Numbered from the stretch's first letter, positions 1 through 8,686 are shown. The stretch: DNA of 44,807 nt from an uncultured Bacteroidota bacterium (GCA_902786595.1 CADADB010000020.1:1-44807); one strand, 5' to 3'. Notes: generated by a model not told the origin, from the letters alone. Translations and numbers: made by a program.

Positions 1-171
1 ACAATGGATGTCATCGGCGGACATCGCCACATGGGCATCCCACGGCTGCTCCACTGCATCGGTTATGCAGTCCGACACCTCTATGTTATCGGGAAGATTC
101 TGCGACCGAACCGGCTGCACCAACAATATCCCAACCAACAACAAGAGCAAAACATGTATTCGAATCCACAT
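1..171 (-). CDS. Secreted protein, N-terminal fragment (runs off left edge)
   Basis: Reading the minus strand from an ATG at 171 gives 57 open codons to the window edge. The first 25 residues are a typical Sec signal peptide: MWIRIH, a leucine-rich core, then a VRSQ cleavage-like site. The mature part begins around NLPDNIEVSDC and contains two cysteines. Only the start is visible, so neither family nor function can be assigned. The T9SS cargo and barrels elsewhere in the window show that the host exports many such proteins. Plus-strand frames over the same bases encode low-complexity peptides and are less convincing. Confidence 0.6.
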   Translation of the reverse strand, partial: MWIRIHVLLLLLVGILLVQPVRSQNLPDNIEVSDCITDAVEQPWDAHVAMSADDIHC

Positions 172-263
172 CCTACCAGTTATTATTTTCACACATTGAT
201 ATTATCGTCTAATTAGCCCTAGTATATGACGCACAAAACATAGTAAATGTTACATCATCTTTT

Positions 264-302
264 CGTCGCTTCATCGCCTCATCGCCTCATCGTCTCATCG
301 CC
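264..302. repeat. 8-bp tandem array (TCATCGCC type)
   Basis: About four and a half imperfect copies of the octamer TCATCGCC/TCATCGTC lie between the divergently placed 5' end of the secreted-protein gene and the 3' end of pepP. The same unit recurs at 27182-27205 and, in reverse complement, at 30459-30573. The rest of the 172-381 gap is AT-rich with no gene visible. Confidence 0.75.
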
Positions 303-381
303 TAAAAAAAGCCCACCTTTACACACACTTCCGTGATATGAAACATGAGCAAAGATGGACAATATAACAATATGTTTAGGC

Positions 382-1779
382 CTATTTTCCGATAATCGCG
401 GCCAGCTCATCCACGCCCTTCGGCAAGTGCGGACCTAACACGCGGTGACCGGTTTCGGTGATCAGCAGGTCATCCTCGATGCGGATGCCGCCGAAGTCAC
501 GATACTTCTCCACCACATCGTAGTTGATGAAGTCGGCGAACTTGTTCTCCTTCTTCCAAATGTCGATGAGGTGCGGGATGAAGTAGATGCCCGGCTCAAT
601 GGAGACCACGAAGCCCGGTTTCAGCTCGCGGGCCATGCGCAACGACGCCCATCCGAAGATATTGCTCGGACGCACGGTGTCGTCATAGCCGACGTAAATC
701 TGTCCCAAACCTTCCATATCGTGCACATCCAGACCGATCTGGTGACCCAAACCGTGCACCATGAACAGAGCGTGTGCGCCCAACTCCACGGCCTCCTTCA
801 CATCGCCTTTCATCAGACCCAAGTCTTTGAGTCCCTGGGCGATAACCTCACAGGAAAGTCGGTGCAACTCTTTGTTATACATGCCCGGGTGCGCCGCGTC
901 GATGGCATCCAGGTTGGCCTTCAGCACGATTTCGTAGATTTCCTGCTGTTTCTGGGTGAATTTGCCATTCACGGGCAGCGTGCGCGTGTAGTCGGAGCAG
1001 TAGTTCATCAGTCCTTCCGCACCAGCGTCCATCAGCAGCATGTTGCCGGCCTTCAGAATGCCGTTGTGCAGATGATTGTGCAGCGTTTCGCCATGTTGCG
1101 ACAGAATCACAGGGAAGGAGATGCCGTTGCCGTACGACAGGGCAATGCCTTCTGCCAAGCCGGCCAATTCGCGCTCGGACTCGCCTTCCACGCAACGACG
1201 CATCACGGCGGTGTGCATCTTCACGCCGATCTCGCATGCCTTGTCCATCTCGTCGATTTCACACTGCTCTTTCGCGGAACGAAGGTTCACGATGCCCATG
1301 ATCAAGTCCAAAGAGGCGGCCTCGCGAATGTGGTTGACATCCACGCCAGTGAGGTTGGCCATCAGGATCTGGTTATCGCCACGATATTGCGGGGTGAAGT
1401 GCACCTTGCGGCCTTGCGCCTGCGCCTGCTGGATGAACTCGGCGAGCTGCGCGAACGGACGGGTTTCCGTCACGCCCACCTTCTCGGCCAAAGAGGCAAT
1501 CGTCGGTTGGTCGCCCATCCAGATGATATCGTCGATGGTGAAGTCGTTGCCAAAGATAATCGACTGGTGCGCGTCGAAGTCGATGACGGCCGCGATGTCG
1601 GCGATGGAAAGTCCGAAGAAATAGAGGAAGTCACTGTCCTGACGGAAGTTATAGGTATTGTCAGGATAGTTCATCGGGGCTTCATGGTTGCCCAAAAACA
1701 CGGCGATGCCACTCTTGACAGCCGCCGTCAATTTTTCTCTTCTGTTCTGATAAACTTGGGGTTCGAATAAGGGGTTCAT
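382..1779 (-). CDS. pepP: Xaa-Pro aminopeptidase (M24B, AMP_N + pita-bread domain)
   Basis: This cytoplasmic metallopeptidase removes an N-terminal residue preceding proline. The 465-residue length matches PepP proteins. Residues 1-130 form the AMP_N (creatinase-like) domain. The catalytic domain carries the five expected dinuclear-metal ligands in order: D251 in MDAGAE, D263 in SDYTRT, H346 in HGLGHQIGL, E395 in SIEPGIY and E436 in GIRIEDD. The ATG at 1779 is preceded by a Bacteroidota -7 box at 1821-1829. The gene is probably transcribed alone, because a 28-bp palindrome and its own promoter separate it from the S41 gene upstream. The assignment is firm; the physiological substrate is not visible. 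Confidence 0.95.
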   Translation of the reverse strand: MNPLFEPQVYQNRREKLTAAVKSGIAVFLGNHEAPMNYPDNTYNFRQDSDFLYFFGLSIADIAAVIDFDAHQSIIFGNDFTIDDIIWMGDQPTIASLAEKVGVTETRPFAQLAEFIQQAQAQGRKVHFTPQYRGDNQILMANLTGVDVNHIREAASLDLIMGIVNLRSAKEQCEIDEMDKACEIGVKMHTAVMRRCVEGESERELAGLAEGIALSYGNGISFPVILSQHGETLHNHLHNGILKAGNMLLMDAGAEGLMNYCSDYTRTLPVNGKFTQKQQEIYEIVLKANLDAIDAAHPGMYNKELHRLSCEVIAQGLKDLGLMKGDVKEAVELGAHALFMVHGLGHQIGLDVHDMEGLGQIYVGYDDTVRPSNIFGWASLRMARELKPGFVVSIEPGIYFIPHLIDIWKKENKFADFINYDVVEKYRDFGGIRIEDDLLITETGHRVLGPHLPKGVDELAAIIGK

Positions 1780-1820
1780 ATTACTTTACGTTTTTGTTAC
1801 TATATTTCGAAAATACGACG

Positions 1821-1829
1821 GCAAAGGTA
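1821..1829 (-). promoter_or_regulatory. Bacteroidota -7 box for pepP
   Basis: On the minus strand this reads TACCTTTGC, an exact TAnnTTTGC match, preceded by an A-tract and about 40 bases upstream of the pepP ATG. Confidence 0.7.
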
Positions 1830-1840
1830 CATTTTTTTTG

Positions 1841-1868
1841 GTAGGGGCGAATAATTATTCGCCCCTAC
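1841..1868. repeat. 28-bp perfect palindrome (GTAGGGGCG arms)
   Basis: A perfect inverted repeat with arms GTAGGGGCG and CGCCCCTAC around an AATAATTATT core, starting two bases after the S41 stop codon. No T-tract follows on the minus strand, so it is not a classical terminator. It shares arm design with the palindromes at 25852-25935. Confidence 0.85.
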
Positions 1869-1870
1869 GG

Positions 1871-3136
1871 TCAATGTTCCTGAATGTACCGGAAGGCGGC
1901 GTCCAATTGCGGCTTGAAATTGCCGTTGTGGTCTTTGCGGAGGACAATTTCGTCGGGGGTGTGACCGATGCCTTCCCAGACTTTGCCGCTGATCTGCGCC
2001 TCGAAGGTGGAGGTATAGACATAGTGTCCCACTGACAGATTCGAAGCTCCGAACGGGCCGCCGTAGTTGAGGTCAATGCAGTTGACGGGCTGCAGCGGTC
2101 CCGTGCCGCCGTGCGTGCGCTCGCCAATCGTATGCGCCGTGGGTAGCACCGCCCTGATAATCATCGGCTCAATTTCGCCCATGCTCACCGAATTGATGTC
2201 GCAAAGCACGACGTACGGAATGTTTTCTGCCGTGATGTCGCGATGATAGCGGGTGATTGGGCTCTGATAATATGAAGTCCACGGGGAATATTCGTAACGC
2301 CCGGGACCCTCTTTGTAGCGAGTCTTGAAAATCTCCGTCTTCTGGTTGAGATAACTGCCGACCAAGTAGTCGAGATCGTCCTGGTAACCGCCGCGGTTGC
2401 AGCGGTTGTCGAGGATGATGCCGGCCAACTGCTCGCGGGGAGTCTCCATAATGGCCCGGAAATAGTGGTCAAGCAGCTGCGCACCTTCGCCATTCTGCAG
2501 CATCACCGGCGTGATACCCGCCGAAGACTGCCACAGGTAGGGAATCTTCCGACCGTCAGGAAGGACAAACAAGATATAATGGTAGTAAACGGTCATCCCC
2601 AAGTCGGGAACATACGCCACGCACGACTCGTGCGTTTCGACAGTATATTGATTCTCAATGTTTTGGAGGAAAATTTGGATTCCCTGGTTTTCTTCGCCTG
2701 CCGACTCGTAATAGTAGTCGCGGGTGGGGATCTCCAACGCGTACGGGGTGACACTCACCGTGGCACTTTGATCGTAGGGAGCCGGATGAAGATTCCTGAC
2801 CCTGAAGGTCAGATGATGATCGACCAAGCCGCCCACCAAGCCCGTATAGAGGGTCTGCAATTCATCCGTCGGCACGTAACCCTGCTGTTCATACTTTTTG
2901 TCAAGTTCTTGGAAAGCAGGAAGATATCGGGTGTACATCGCATCCCAGTCGGTGGTATCGACATCCCAGAAGACATAACCCGTGCTGAGGACTCTCCAGA
3001 GGTAGTCGAACTGTTCAGTGTAGGTGCTGTAGGCTAATTTGCCGTTCTCGCCGATGTAAGGCATGTAGTCGGCCTCCTTGCGGCAGGAGGTGAATAATAC
3101 GATTATTGCCGCTGTTATTATGGTGATTTTTTTCAT
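1871..3136 (-). CDS. S41-family peptidase-like lipoprotein
   Basis: The start at 3136 is preferred because it begins directly with a lipoprotein signal, MKKITIITAA, with the lipobox LFTSC placing the acylated cysteine at residue 18. An upstream in-frame start would put a polar 14-residue leader in front of it. Mature residues about 40-110 look like the helical N-terminal region of S41 (C-terminal processing) peptidases. The protease core contains INSVSMGE around residue 318, where the family nucleophile serine sits. It also has the late GIGHTPDEIV motif around 389-398, typical of S41 proteins. It is probably anchored in the cell envelope. It lies 141 bases downstream of the barrel gene on the same strand, with repeats but no clear promoter between, so co-transcription is possible. 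Activity is inferred, not shown. Confidence 0.8.
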   Translation of the reverse strand: MKKITIITAAIIVLFTSCRKEADYMPYIGENGKLAYSTYTEQFDYLWRVLSTGYVFWDVDTTDWDAMYTRYLPAFQELDKKYEQQGYVPTDELQTLYTGLVGGLVDHHLTFRVRNLHPAPYDQSATVSVTPYALEIPTRDYYYESAGEENQGIQIFLQNIENQYTVETHESCVAYVPDLGMTVYYHYILFVLPDGRKIPYLWQSSAGITPVMLQNGEGAQLLDHYFRAIMETPREQLAGIILDNRCNRGGYQDDLDYLVGSYLNQKTEIFKTRYKEGPGRYEYSPWTSYYQSPITRYHRDITAENIPYVVLCDINSVSMGEIEPMIIRAVLPTAHTIGERTHGGTGPLQPVNCIDLNYGGPFGASNLSVGHYVYTSTFEAQISGKVWEGIGHTPDEIVLRKDHNGNFKPQLDAAFRYIQEH

Positions 3137-3160
3137 AATGGCTATTATTTCGATTTGATT

Positions 3161-3188
3161 CCAGGGGTTGCGCTTCACTTACCCCTGG
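3161..3188. repeat. Hairpin next to the 39-bp repeat
   Basis: An inverted repeat CCAGGGGT / ACCCCTGG around a 12-base loop, overlapping by two bases the copy of the 39-bp dispersed repeat at 3187-3225. It lies in the gap between the barrel gene and the S41 lipoprotein gene. Confidence 0.65.
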
Positions 3189-3225
3189 CTACCAAGCTCT
3201 TGCCCCTTTGGGGCTGCTTAAGGAA
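3187..3225 (-). repeat. 39-bp dispersed intergenic repeat, copy 1
   Basis: In reverse complement this matches the element at 39434-39472 with two differences and the one at 43089-43127 with three. It contains a GCCCC(n3)GGGGC-type hairpin and the segment AAGAGCTYGGTAGCC. Here it sits about 50 bases past the barrel-gene stop codon. Confidence 0.85.
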
Positions 3226-3277
3226 TTATGTTTATTATCGTTCTTTGTTCCTGTTTCATACGTCCAGCGTCTCACGT

Positions 3278-3961
3278 CTAAAACTGATAAGAGACCCCAA
3301 AGGTAACGGACAACGTGCTAAGGTAGCGGGGGTCGCGGAGGTGCGGGGAGCTGAGGCGGTGGCTGACGAGATCGTAGTAGTAGAGTGCGTCGAGGTTGAG
3401 GCCCCAGTGCTCGTTGATAAGATAACTCAACCCCAGACCTCCAACTAATCCGGCGTTGAAGCGGCGGTCCTCCTGCGTGAACGGACGCTTTTCGTCAAAA
3501 GAATTGTAATACATGCAATAGTCTGTCATCCAATAAGTTTTGCCCTTGATATGGTCTTGCAGCCAATAGCCGACATAACCGCCGAGCATGGCGTGCCCGC
3601 GGAAATGCTCGCCTCCGAAGGAGAAGTCGGCCAACACCGGAAGCATCAGGTAGAGGTTATGATGTTCGGTGTAGAGCGAATCGAGGTAGTCGAGGTGGCG
3701 GTCCATACGGTGGGAGCGGCGCATCACGCTGAGGTCGGCGCGGAGGGCGAACCAGTCGGTGAAACCGTAACGGGCTTGGATGCCAGCGTCGTAACCGCTT
3801 AGCGGAGAATAGGTTTCGTCAATACGACCCGCGTTGGACCGTGTGATGGAGGTGTAGTCCCATCCACCTTTGATACCCAAAGACCATTGGGCGGAGGCTG
3901 TCAGGGCCGTCATACACAAAAGGGCAAGCAGCCCCAAACCCTGAAAAACTTTTTTGTTCAT
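3278..3961 (-). CDS. Outer-membrane beta-barrel protein
   Basis: A 227-residue protein with a clear Sec signal peptide (about residues 1-25, ending TASAQ) followed by alternating aromatic/polar strands typical of small eight-stranded barrels. Examples are WSLGIKGGWDY, GHAMLGGYVGYWL and FNAGLVGGLGLSYL. It ends in SVTFGVSYQF, and the terminal phenylalanine is a common BAM-recognition feature. The best family match is the outer-membrane beta-barrel (PorT-like) group of Bacteroidota, where specific functions are mostly unknown. It is first in its transcript, behind the -7 box at 3996-4004, and the S41 lipoprotein follows on the same strand. Confidence 0.85.
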   Translation of the reverse strand: MNKKVFQGLGLLALLCMTALTASAQWSLGIKGGWDYTSITRSNAGRIDETYSPLSGYDAGIQARYGFTDWFALRADLSVMRRSHRMDRHLDYLDSLYTEHHNLYLMLPVLADFSFGGEHFRGHAMLGGYVGYWLQDHIKGKTYWMTDYCMYYNSFDEKRPFTQEDRRFNAGLVGGLGLSYLINEHWGLNLDALYYYDLVSHRLSSPHLRDPRYLSTLSVTFGVSYQF

Positions 3962-3995
3962 ATTCGATTAATTAGATTATCTCACAAAACCGACA

Positions 3996-4004
3996 GCAAA
4001 AATA
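3996..4004 (-). promoter_or_regulatory. -7 box for the barrel gene
   Basis: The minus-strand sequence TATTTTTGC matches TAnnTTTGC and lies 35 bases upstream of the ATG at 3961. Confidence 0.6.
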
Positions 4005-4078
4005 TATTTTTTTGAGACGCCATGCCCTTCAAACAACGAAAAATATCAACCTTCTCCAAACACTCCATATCCTACACT

Positions 4079-4102
4079 CTTCATTCTTCATTCTTCATTC
4101 TT
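4079..4102. repeat. 7-bp tandem array (ATTCTTC type)
   Basis: About three and a half copies of the heptamer TTCATTC lie between the peptide-transporter terminator and the barrel-gene promoter. A related array is at 29465-29515. Confidence 0.7.
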
Positions 4103-4110
4103 AATTAAAA

Positions 4111-4140
4111 AAAGAGACCCATCTTCCGACAGGTCTCTTT
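4111..4140 (-). terminator. Rho-independent terminator after the POT transporter
   Basis: A 9-bp stem, AAAGAGACC / GGTCTCTTT, with a 12-base loop. On the minus strand it is followed by a run of Ts. It starts 22 bases after the transporter stop codon. Confidence 0.85.
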
Positions 4141-4161
4141 TTATATTATGGCAAGAACAGA

Positions 4162-5826
4162 CTATTTCGTCACACGCTCCAGCCACTTCACCATGCCGAG
4201 CATGATGGCCATGGAGATGAAGCAAACCACTGCGAACACGAGCCAGCAGTACTTGATCGGCCAAGCGTTGTACATCACGGGGCCGAGCCAAATCAGCAAG
4301 TTACCGATGGCGGTGGCGCCGAGCCACAAGCCCTGGCACAAGCCCACCATGTGGCGCGGAGCCACTTTGGAAACGAATGACAGACCCAGCGGGGAGATGA
4401 ACAGTTCGGCCACGGTCAGGAAGAAGTAGGTGACAAGCAGCACCCACGGAGCGGCCTTGGCAAGACCGGCGGCAGCCATCTGGGCCAAATCCATAGCACG
4501 GAATTCAGTGCCTGACGGGTAGTTGTTCACGATGGAGATAATCATCAGGAAGAGGTAAGCACATCCTGCGATAGCCATACCGATGGCAATCTTGCGAGGC
4601 GTGGAGATGGGTTTACCCCTACGAGCCAGCGCCGCGAAAATGACCATAATGATAGGCGTGAGAACAATCACGAAGAACGGGTTCAAAGCTTGCCAAATCT
4701 CGGGAGCAATCTTCTCCGTCTGCACGAAGTCACGGGCGAACACGGACAAAGACTGACCGTTCTGGTGGAAAGAGAACCAGAAGAAGACAGCGATACCCAG
4801 CACGGCAAACAAAGCATACAGACGTTGCTTGATTTCTTTCGCCATGGCGAGTTTCTCTTCAGCGGTGTATTCCACCACCTCGGCCTGTTGTTTCTTGGCT
4901 GGCTGCGGCAGTTTGTACTTGTTAGTCAAGAAAATAACCAAAGAAATCACCATTGCCAACACGGAAGCGATGAAAGAGAAGTGTACGCCTTGGTTGAACA
5001 CGGTGATGTAGTCGGAACAGAAAGCGGCGGTATCCGTGAAGGTATAGCCGGGTTGCAGCACAGCAGCCATGGTTTCCGTAAACTTCTGGGTCATTTGGCC
5101 ATCAGCGAGGAACTGGTGGCAGAGACCGGACATGTCAGCATTATAGATCAGGTGATGCGCCTTCAGCCACCACTCGCGAAGGAACGGGGCGATGAACGGA
5201 GCGAAGAAGCCACCGATATTGATGAAAACGTAGAAAATCTGGAAACCGGAATCGCGACGATCTTTTGCCTCTGCAAGCGCCTCGGGACCTTTCTTGGCGG
5301 CCTCGGCCTCGAATTCGTCGTACAACTTACCGACGATGGCCTGCAAGTTACCTTTGAACAAACCGTTACCGAAAGCGATGAACAACAACGCCATACAGGT
5401 GATGATGAGGATAGTCCACCAACCAGCACCACTGTCGAGGATAGCGCCCTCGGCAGTCTTGCTGAACAACGGGATAGCCATCACCACGTAACCGATGGCC
5501 ATGATGATCAAACCCCATTGGATGGTCTTGTTGTAGTTCTGGGTCTTGTCGGCGATGATACCGCCCACCAAACTCAGCACGTAGATACCGAAGTAGAAGA
5601 CAGAGTAGATGACGCCGGCGGTGCCATCGGGCAGACCGAACTTAGAGACGAGGAAGAGTAGGAGCACGGCGTTCATGATGTAGTAACCAAAACGCTCGCC
5701 CATGTTGCTCAAAGCAGCGGCTATCAAGCCCTTTGGGTGATGCAACTTGGCTTCACGCACATAGTAAATCAAAAACGGAATGATGACAATCGTTCCGATG
5801 ATACAAATTAATAAAGCTGTATTCAT
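4162..5826 (-). CDS. POT/PTR-family proton-coupled peptide transporter
   Basis: An inner-membrane MFS transporter of 554 residues with a dozen or more hydrophobic helices. Near residue 45 is GERFGYY, the core of the POT signature ExxERFxYY. Mid-protein is FQIFYVFINIGGFF, corresponding to the PTR2 signature in transmembrane helix 5. The family imports di- and tripeptides with protons. It lies 27 bases downstream of trxA on the same strand and ends at a strong terminator, so trxA-POT looks like one transcript. The central loop around residues 320-350 is charged and probably cytoplasmic. Substrate range is inferred from the family only. Confidence 0.92.
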   Translation of the reverse strand: MNTALLICIIGTIVIIPFLIYYVREAKLHHPKGLIAAALSNMGERFGYYIMNAVLLLFLVSKFGLPDGTAGVIYSVFYFGIYVLSLVGGIIADKTQNYNKTIQWGLIIMAIGYVVMAIPLFSKTAEGAILDSGAGWWTILIITCMALLFIAFGNGLFKGNLQAIVGKLYDEFEAEAAKKGPEALAEAKDRRDSGFQIFYVFINIGGFFAPFIAPFLREWWLKAHHLIYNADMSGLCHQFLADGQMTQKFTETMAAVLQPGYTFTDTAAFCSDYITVFNQGVHFSFIASVLAMVISLVIFLTNKYKLPQPAKKQQAEVVEYTAEEKLAMAKEIKQRLYALFAVLGIAVFFWFSFHQNGQSLSVFARDFVQTEKIAPEIWQALNPFFVIVLTPIIMVIFAALARRGKPISTPRKIAIGMAIAGCAYLFLMIISIVNNYPSGTEFRAMDLAQMAAAGLAKAAPWVLLVTYFFLTVAELFISPLGLSFVSKVAPRHMVGLCQGLWLGATAIGNLLIWLGPVMYNAWPIKYCWLVFAVVCFISMAIMLGMVKWLERVTK

Positions 5827-5853
5827 ACTGTTGAATTTAAAAGAATTGACAGA

Positions 5854-6168
5854 TTACAGATGTTGGTTGATTTTCGCCACCAGCTCCTCTTTCTTGATCA
5901 CGCCGACGTGACGGTCAACAAGTTCACCATTCTTGATGAAGACGAGGGTGGGGATGTTCATGATGCCGAACTGCATGGCGATGTCGCCGTTCTCGTCGGT
6001 GTCGCACTTGCCGACCACGGCTTTGCCTTCAAACTCGGCGGCGACTTCTTCCACGATGGGGGCGATGCTCCGGCACGGGCCACACCAAGTTGCCCAGAAA
6101 TCGATGACAACCAATTTGTCGCCCTTAATCAGGGTCTCAAAATTCTCATTGTTAATTGCTAATGCCAT
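5854..6168 (-). CDS. trxA: Thioredoxin
   Basis: A 104-residue cytoplasmic disulfide reductase with the active-site WCGPC motif (about residues 28-32) inside FWATWCGPCRSIAPI, and the cis-proline stretch MNIPTLVFIKNGE. Length and fold match canonical TrxA. It is reduced by thioredoxin reductase, which is not in this window. Transcription starts behind the -7 box at 6197-6205 and probably continues into the peptide-transporter gene. There is no signal peptide, so it is a cytoplasmic rather than an envelope thioredoxin. Confidence 0.97.
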   Translation of the reverse strand: MALAINNENFETLIKGDKLVVIDFWATWCGPCRSIAPIVEEVAAEFEGKAVVGKCDTDENGDIAMQFGIMNIPTLVFIKNGELVDRHVGVIKKEELVAKINQHL

Positions 6169-6196
6169 AGTATTTGGATTTTAAAATTATTAAGCC

Positions 6197-6205
6197 GCAA
6201 AGATA
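6197..6205 (-). promoter_or_regulatory. -7 box for trxA
   Basis: The minus strand reads TATCTTTGC directly after an A-tract, 29 bases upstream of the trxA ATG. It is an exact TAnnTTTGC match. Confidence 0.7.
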
Positions 6206-6216
6206 CATTTTTTTTA

Positions 6217-6282
6217 GACGTGAGAAGTAAGACGTAAGACGCTGGAAAAAATCTTAAGTCTAAAGTCTAAAGTCTCACGTCC
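6217..6282. repeat. 7-bp tandem arrays (GACGTRA and GTCTAAA types)
   Basis: Two adjoining heptamer runs lie between the divergent trxA and lipoprotein promoters: GACGTGA/GACGTAA units, then GTCTAAA units, closing with TCACGTC. The ends of the block are roughly inverted copies of each other. A close relative is at 28947-28975. Confidence 0.75.
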
Positions 6283-6292
6283 AAAATTTTTG

Positions 6293-6301
6293 TATATTTG
6301 C
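6293..6301 (+). promoter_or_regulatory. -7 box for the small lipoprotein gene
   Basis: TATATTTGC matches TAnnTTTGC and lies 21 bases before the preferred ATG at 6323. Confidence 0.55.
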
Positions 6302-6322
6302 CACCTTGAAATTTATAAGAAA

Positions 6323-6727
6323 ATGAGACATCTGAACAAGATTGCGACACTATGTTTTTGCGCGGCACTCCTGCTGGCAGGATGCACCAAATTTGGAACA
6401 GCTGTTTCCACTATCACTTATTCCTTCGACAAAGGGACCAAACAGCTGACCGTCAACGCACAAATCACCGACAACGGTGGCTGTCACTACTATATGGAAC
6501 AGGGGTTTTGCTACAGTTTGTTCACCCCTCCTGACATGAACGACATATTCACCACCCAAGTGAAAGTCAACGGTTACTCTGAAGTGGACACTTTTTCAAC
6601 CACTTTCACTTTACCCTTGGCCGACACCGCCTATTACGTGCGCGCTTACGTGAAAAACAGCGCGGGACTCTCATACAGCGATGTAGTGAAAGTCTCCACC
6701 AATCCTTCGGATTATCCAGAAAAATAA
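6323..6727 (+). CDS. Small lipoprotein with an Fn3-like domain
   Basis: The ATG at 6323 is chosen because a more upstream TTG start would lie inside the promoter's -7 box. The 134-residue product starts MRHLNKIATLCFC and has the lipobox LLAGC, so it should be a lipid-anchored envelope protein. The remainder is beta-rich and ends in YYVRAYVKNSAGLSYSDVV. This is a hallmark of the fibronectin III-like modules seen in many secreted Bacteroidota proteins. I do not recognise a specific function. It is followed after 22 bases by butyrate kinase, so the lipoprotein promoter may also drive buk and nadK. Confidence 0.75.
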   Translation: MRHLNKIATLCFCAALLLAGCTKFGTAVSTITYSFDKGTKQLTVNAQITDNGGCHYYMEQGFCYSLFTPPDMNDIFTTQVKVNGYSEVDTFSTTFTLPLADTAYYVRAYVKNSAGLSYSDVVKVSTNPSDYPEK

Positions 6728-6749
6728 TTTTAACTTAATACCATAATTT

Positions 6750-7820
6750 ATGAAGAAAATCCTCGCCATCAACCCTGGAGCCACCTCCACCAAAGTTGCC
6801 ATTTTCGACGGTAACGAACAAATATTTTTGAAAAACATCAAACACACCACGGAAGAATTATCGCAATTCCACACGATTGCCGACCAGTATGAGTTCCGCA
6901 AGAACATCATCACCTCCACCTTGGAGGCGGAAGGCATCAACCTGCACGACATTTCCATCGTGATGGGTCGCGGTGGCCTCGTAAAACCTCTTAAATCAGG
7001 CGTTTATAGAGTCAACGATTTGATGCTTGAGCACCTGAAAATGGGCTACAGCGGCCAGCACGCCTGCAACCTCGGCGGCCTCATCGCCGACAGCATCGCC
7101 AAGTACATCGGTCTGGAATGCGCCTACATCGCCGACCCCGTGATGGTCGATGAAATGCAAGAGATCGCCCGGATTTCCGGTCATCCGGATTTCGAGCGCC
7201 AGTCCATCTTCCACGCCCTCAACCACAAGGCCATCGGCCGCATGTATGCCAAGGACAACGGCAAGAAATATGAGGATCTCAACCTCATCATCACGCACAT
7301 GGGCGGCGGCGTGAGCGTAGGTGCACACGAAAAAGGCAAGGTCATCGACGTGAACCAGGCACTGGACGGCGAGGGTCCGTTCTCGCCCGAGCGTTCCGGC
7401 TCCCTGCCGATGAACCAGTTCTTAAAAGCTTGTTTCAGCGGCAAATACACCCAACAAGACATGCAGAAGATGCTCGTCGGCAAAGGCGGTTATGTCGGCT
7501 ATTTCGGCAGCAACGACGCCTACGCCGTGGAGAAAGCAGCCATCGCCGGCGACCCGAAAGCGGAACTGCTTGAGGAAGCTTTCGCCTACCAAGTGGCCAA
7601 GCAGATCGGCGAGAACGCCTGCGTGCTCAAGGGTAAAGTCGATGCCATCATCCTCACCGGCGGCATCGCCTACGGCAAGCCCGTCGTCAACCGCATCAAG
7701 AAATACGTGGAATGGATCGCCCCCGTGGCCGTCTATCCCGGTGAAGACGAAATGGCAGCCATGGCTTTGAACGCCAACATGATCCTGAACAAAGAAATCG
7801 AAATCCAGGAATACGTGTAA
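6750..7820 (+). CDS. buk: Butyrate kinase
   Basis: A 356-residue ASKHA-fold acyl kinase that interconverts butyryl phosphate and ADP with butyrate and ATP. It has the phosphate-1-like start ILAINPGATSTKVAIF, the ITHMGGGVSVGAH adenosine/phosphate loop near residue 180, and the GEGPFSPERSGSLP block shared by butyrate kinases. LTGGIAYGKP follows near the C-terminus. Branched-chain acyl kinases look alike, so the natural acid is not certain. No phosphate butyryltransferase (ptb) gene is present in the window. The stop codon overlaps the nadK start by one base (TAATG), which suggests translational coupling. Confidence 0.93.
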   Translation: MKKILAINPGATSTKVAIFDGNEQIFLKNIKHTTEELSQFHTIADQYEFRKNIITSTLEAEGINLHDISIVMGRGGLVKPLKSGVYRVNDLMLEHLKMGYSGQHACNLGGLIADSIAKYIGLECAYIADPVMVDEMQEIARISGHPDFERQSIFHALNHKAIGRMYAKDNGKKYEDLNLIITHMGGGVSVGAHEKGKVIDVNQALDGEGPFSPERSGSLPMNQFLKACFSGKYTQQDMQKMLVGKGGYVGYFGSNDAYAVEKAAIAGDPKAELLEEAFAYQVAKQIGENACVLKGKVDAIILTGGIAYGKPVVNRIKKYVEWIAPVAVYPGEDEMAAMALNANMILNKEIEIQEYV

Positions 7821-8686
7821 TGCCCACTTTCGCGCTCTACAGCCGTCCCGGTGCCGGACCGCAGACCCTCATCGACTCGGTCATCGCCCTTCTGCAAAAA
7901 AAACATTGCAAGGTGATGGCGCACAACAATATCTCTTGTCAAAATATTGACATTCAGCGATTTGAGTCATATTTGGATCTACAACAGATTGGCACTGTGG
8001 ATTTTATGATTTCCATCGGGGGTGACGGTTCATTCATTGACGCCGCCAACCTGATCGGAGACCTGAACATCCCGTTGGTAGGTATTAATACAGGGCGCAT
8101 CGGCTTTTTGTCAGCCATCAAAAAAGACAACTACGAGACGTGCCTGCGCATGCTTCTCGAAAAACAGTACACCTTGGAATCGCGCTCGCTGCTCCACATC
8201 GAGGGCAGCGAGCCGTTGTCCTTGGGCACGCATTTTGTGGTCAACGACGTGACCATCCGCGCTACCGACAGCGATTCCATTAACGCCATTACCGTGTCCA
8301 CGGATGGCAAGCACATCAACACCTATTGGGCAGACGGACTCATTGTGGCCACCCCGACGGGCTCGACGGCCTACTCCATGAGTTGCGGAGGACCGATCCT
8401 GCACCCGCAGACCGATGTGGTGGTGCTCACCCCCATCGCCTCCCACTCGCTGAGTGTGCGCCCGCTGGTTATCCCCGCCACGCAAACTTTGGACATCGCC
8501 GTGAGCGGTCGTGGCGGAAGGTTTTCACTTTGCGTTGACACTCAACGTCTTATACTTAACGACACTGTAACATTACGCATTTCCAAAGAAAAATTCTCCA
8601 TCCAAACTGTCCTTTTCGACAACACCAATTTCTACTCCACCATCCGCGAAAAACTGTTGTGGGGACTGGACAAACGCAATGACTGA
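7820..8686 (+). CDS. nadK: NAD kinase
   Basis: A 288-residue cytoplasmic enzyme that phosphorylates NAD to NADP. The family GGDG motif is at residues 67-70 in ISIGGDGSFIDAA, followed by VGINTGRIGFLSAI. The conserved NE/D segment reads VVNDVTIRA, and the second signature is TPTGSTAYSMSCGGPIL. Its ATG overlaps the butyrate-kinase stop codon, tying energy and redox cofactor genes into one transcript. The length is usual for NadK. Confidence 0.96.
   Translation: MPTFALYSRPGAGPQTLIDSVIALLQKKHCKVMAHNNISCQNIDIQRFESYLDLQQIGTVDFMISIGGDGSFIDAANLIGDLNIPLVGINTGRIGFLSAIKKDNYETCLRMLLEKQYTLESRSLLHIEGSEPLSLGTHFVVNDVTIRATDSDSINAITVSTDGKHINTYWADGLIVATPTGSTAYSMSCGGPILHPQTDVVVLTPIASHSLSVRPLVIPATQTLDIAVSGRGGRFSLCVDTQRLILNDTVTLRISKEKFSIQTVLFDNTNFYSTIREKLLWGLDKRND

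Noticed and set aside
445-1770. A 441-codon frame opposite pepP
   Set aside because: Its composition mirrors the sense gene and it has no domain. PepP on the other strand has all five metal ligands.
1841-1868. Palindrome considered as a terminator for the S41 gene
   Set aside because: On the minus strand it is followed by an A-tract rather than a T-tract, so it does not fit intrinsic termination.
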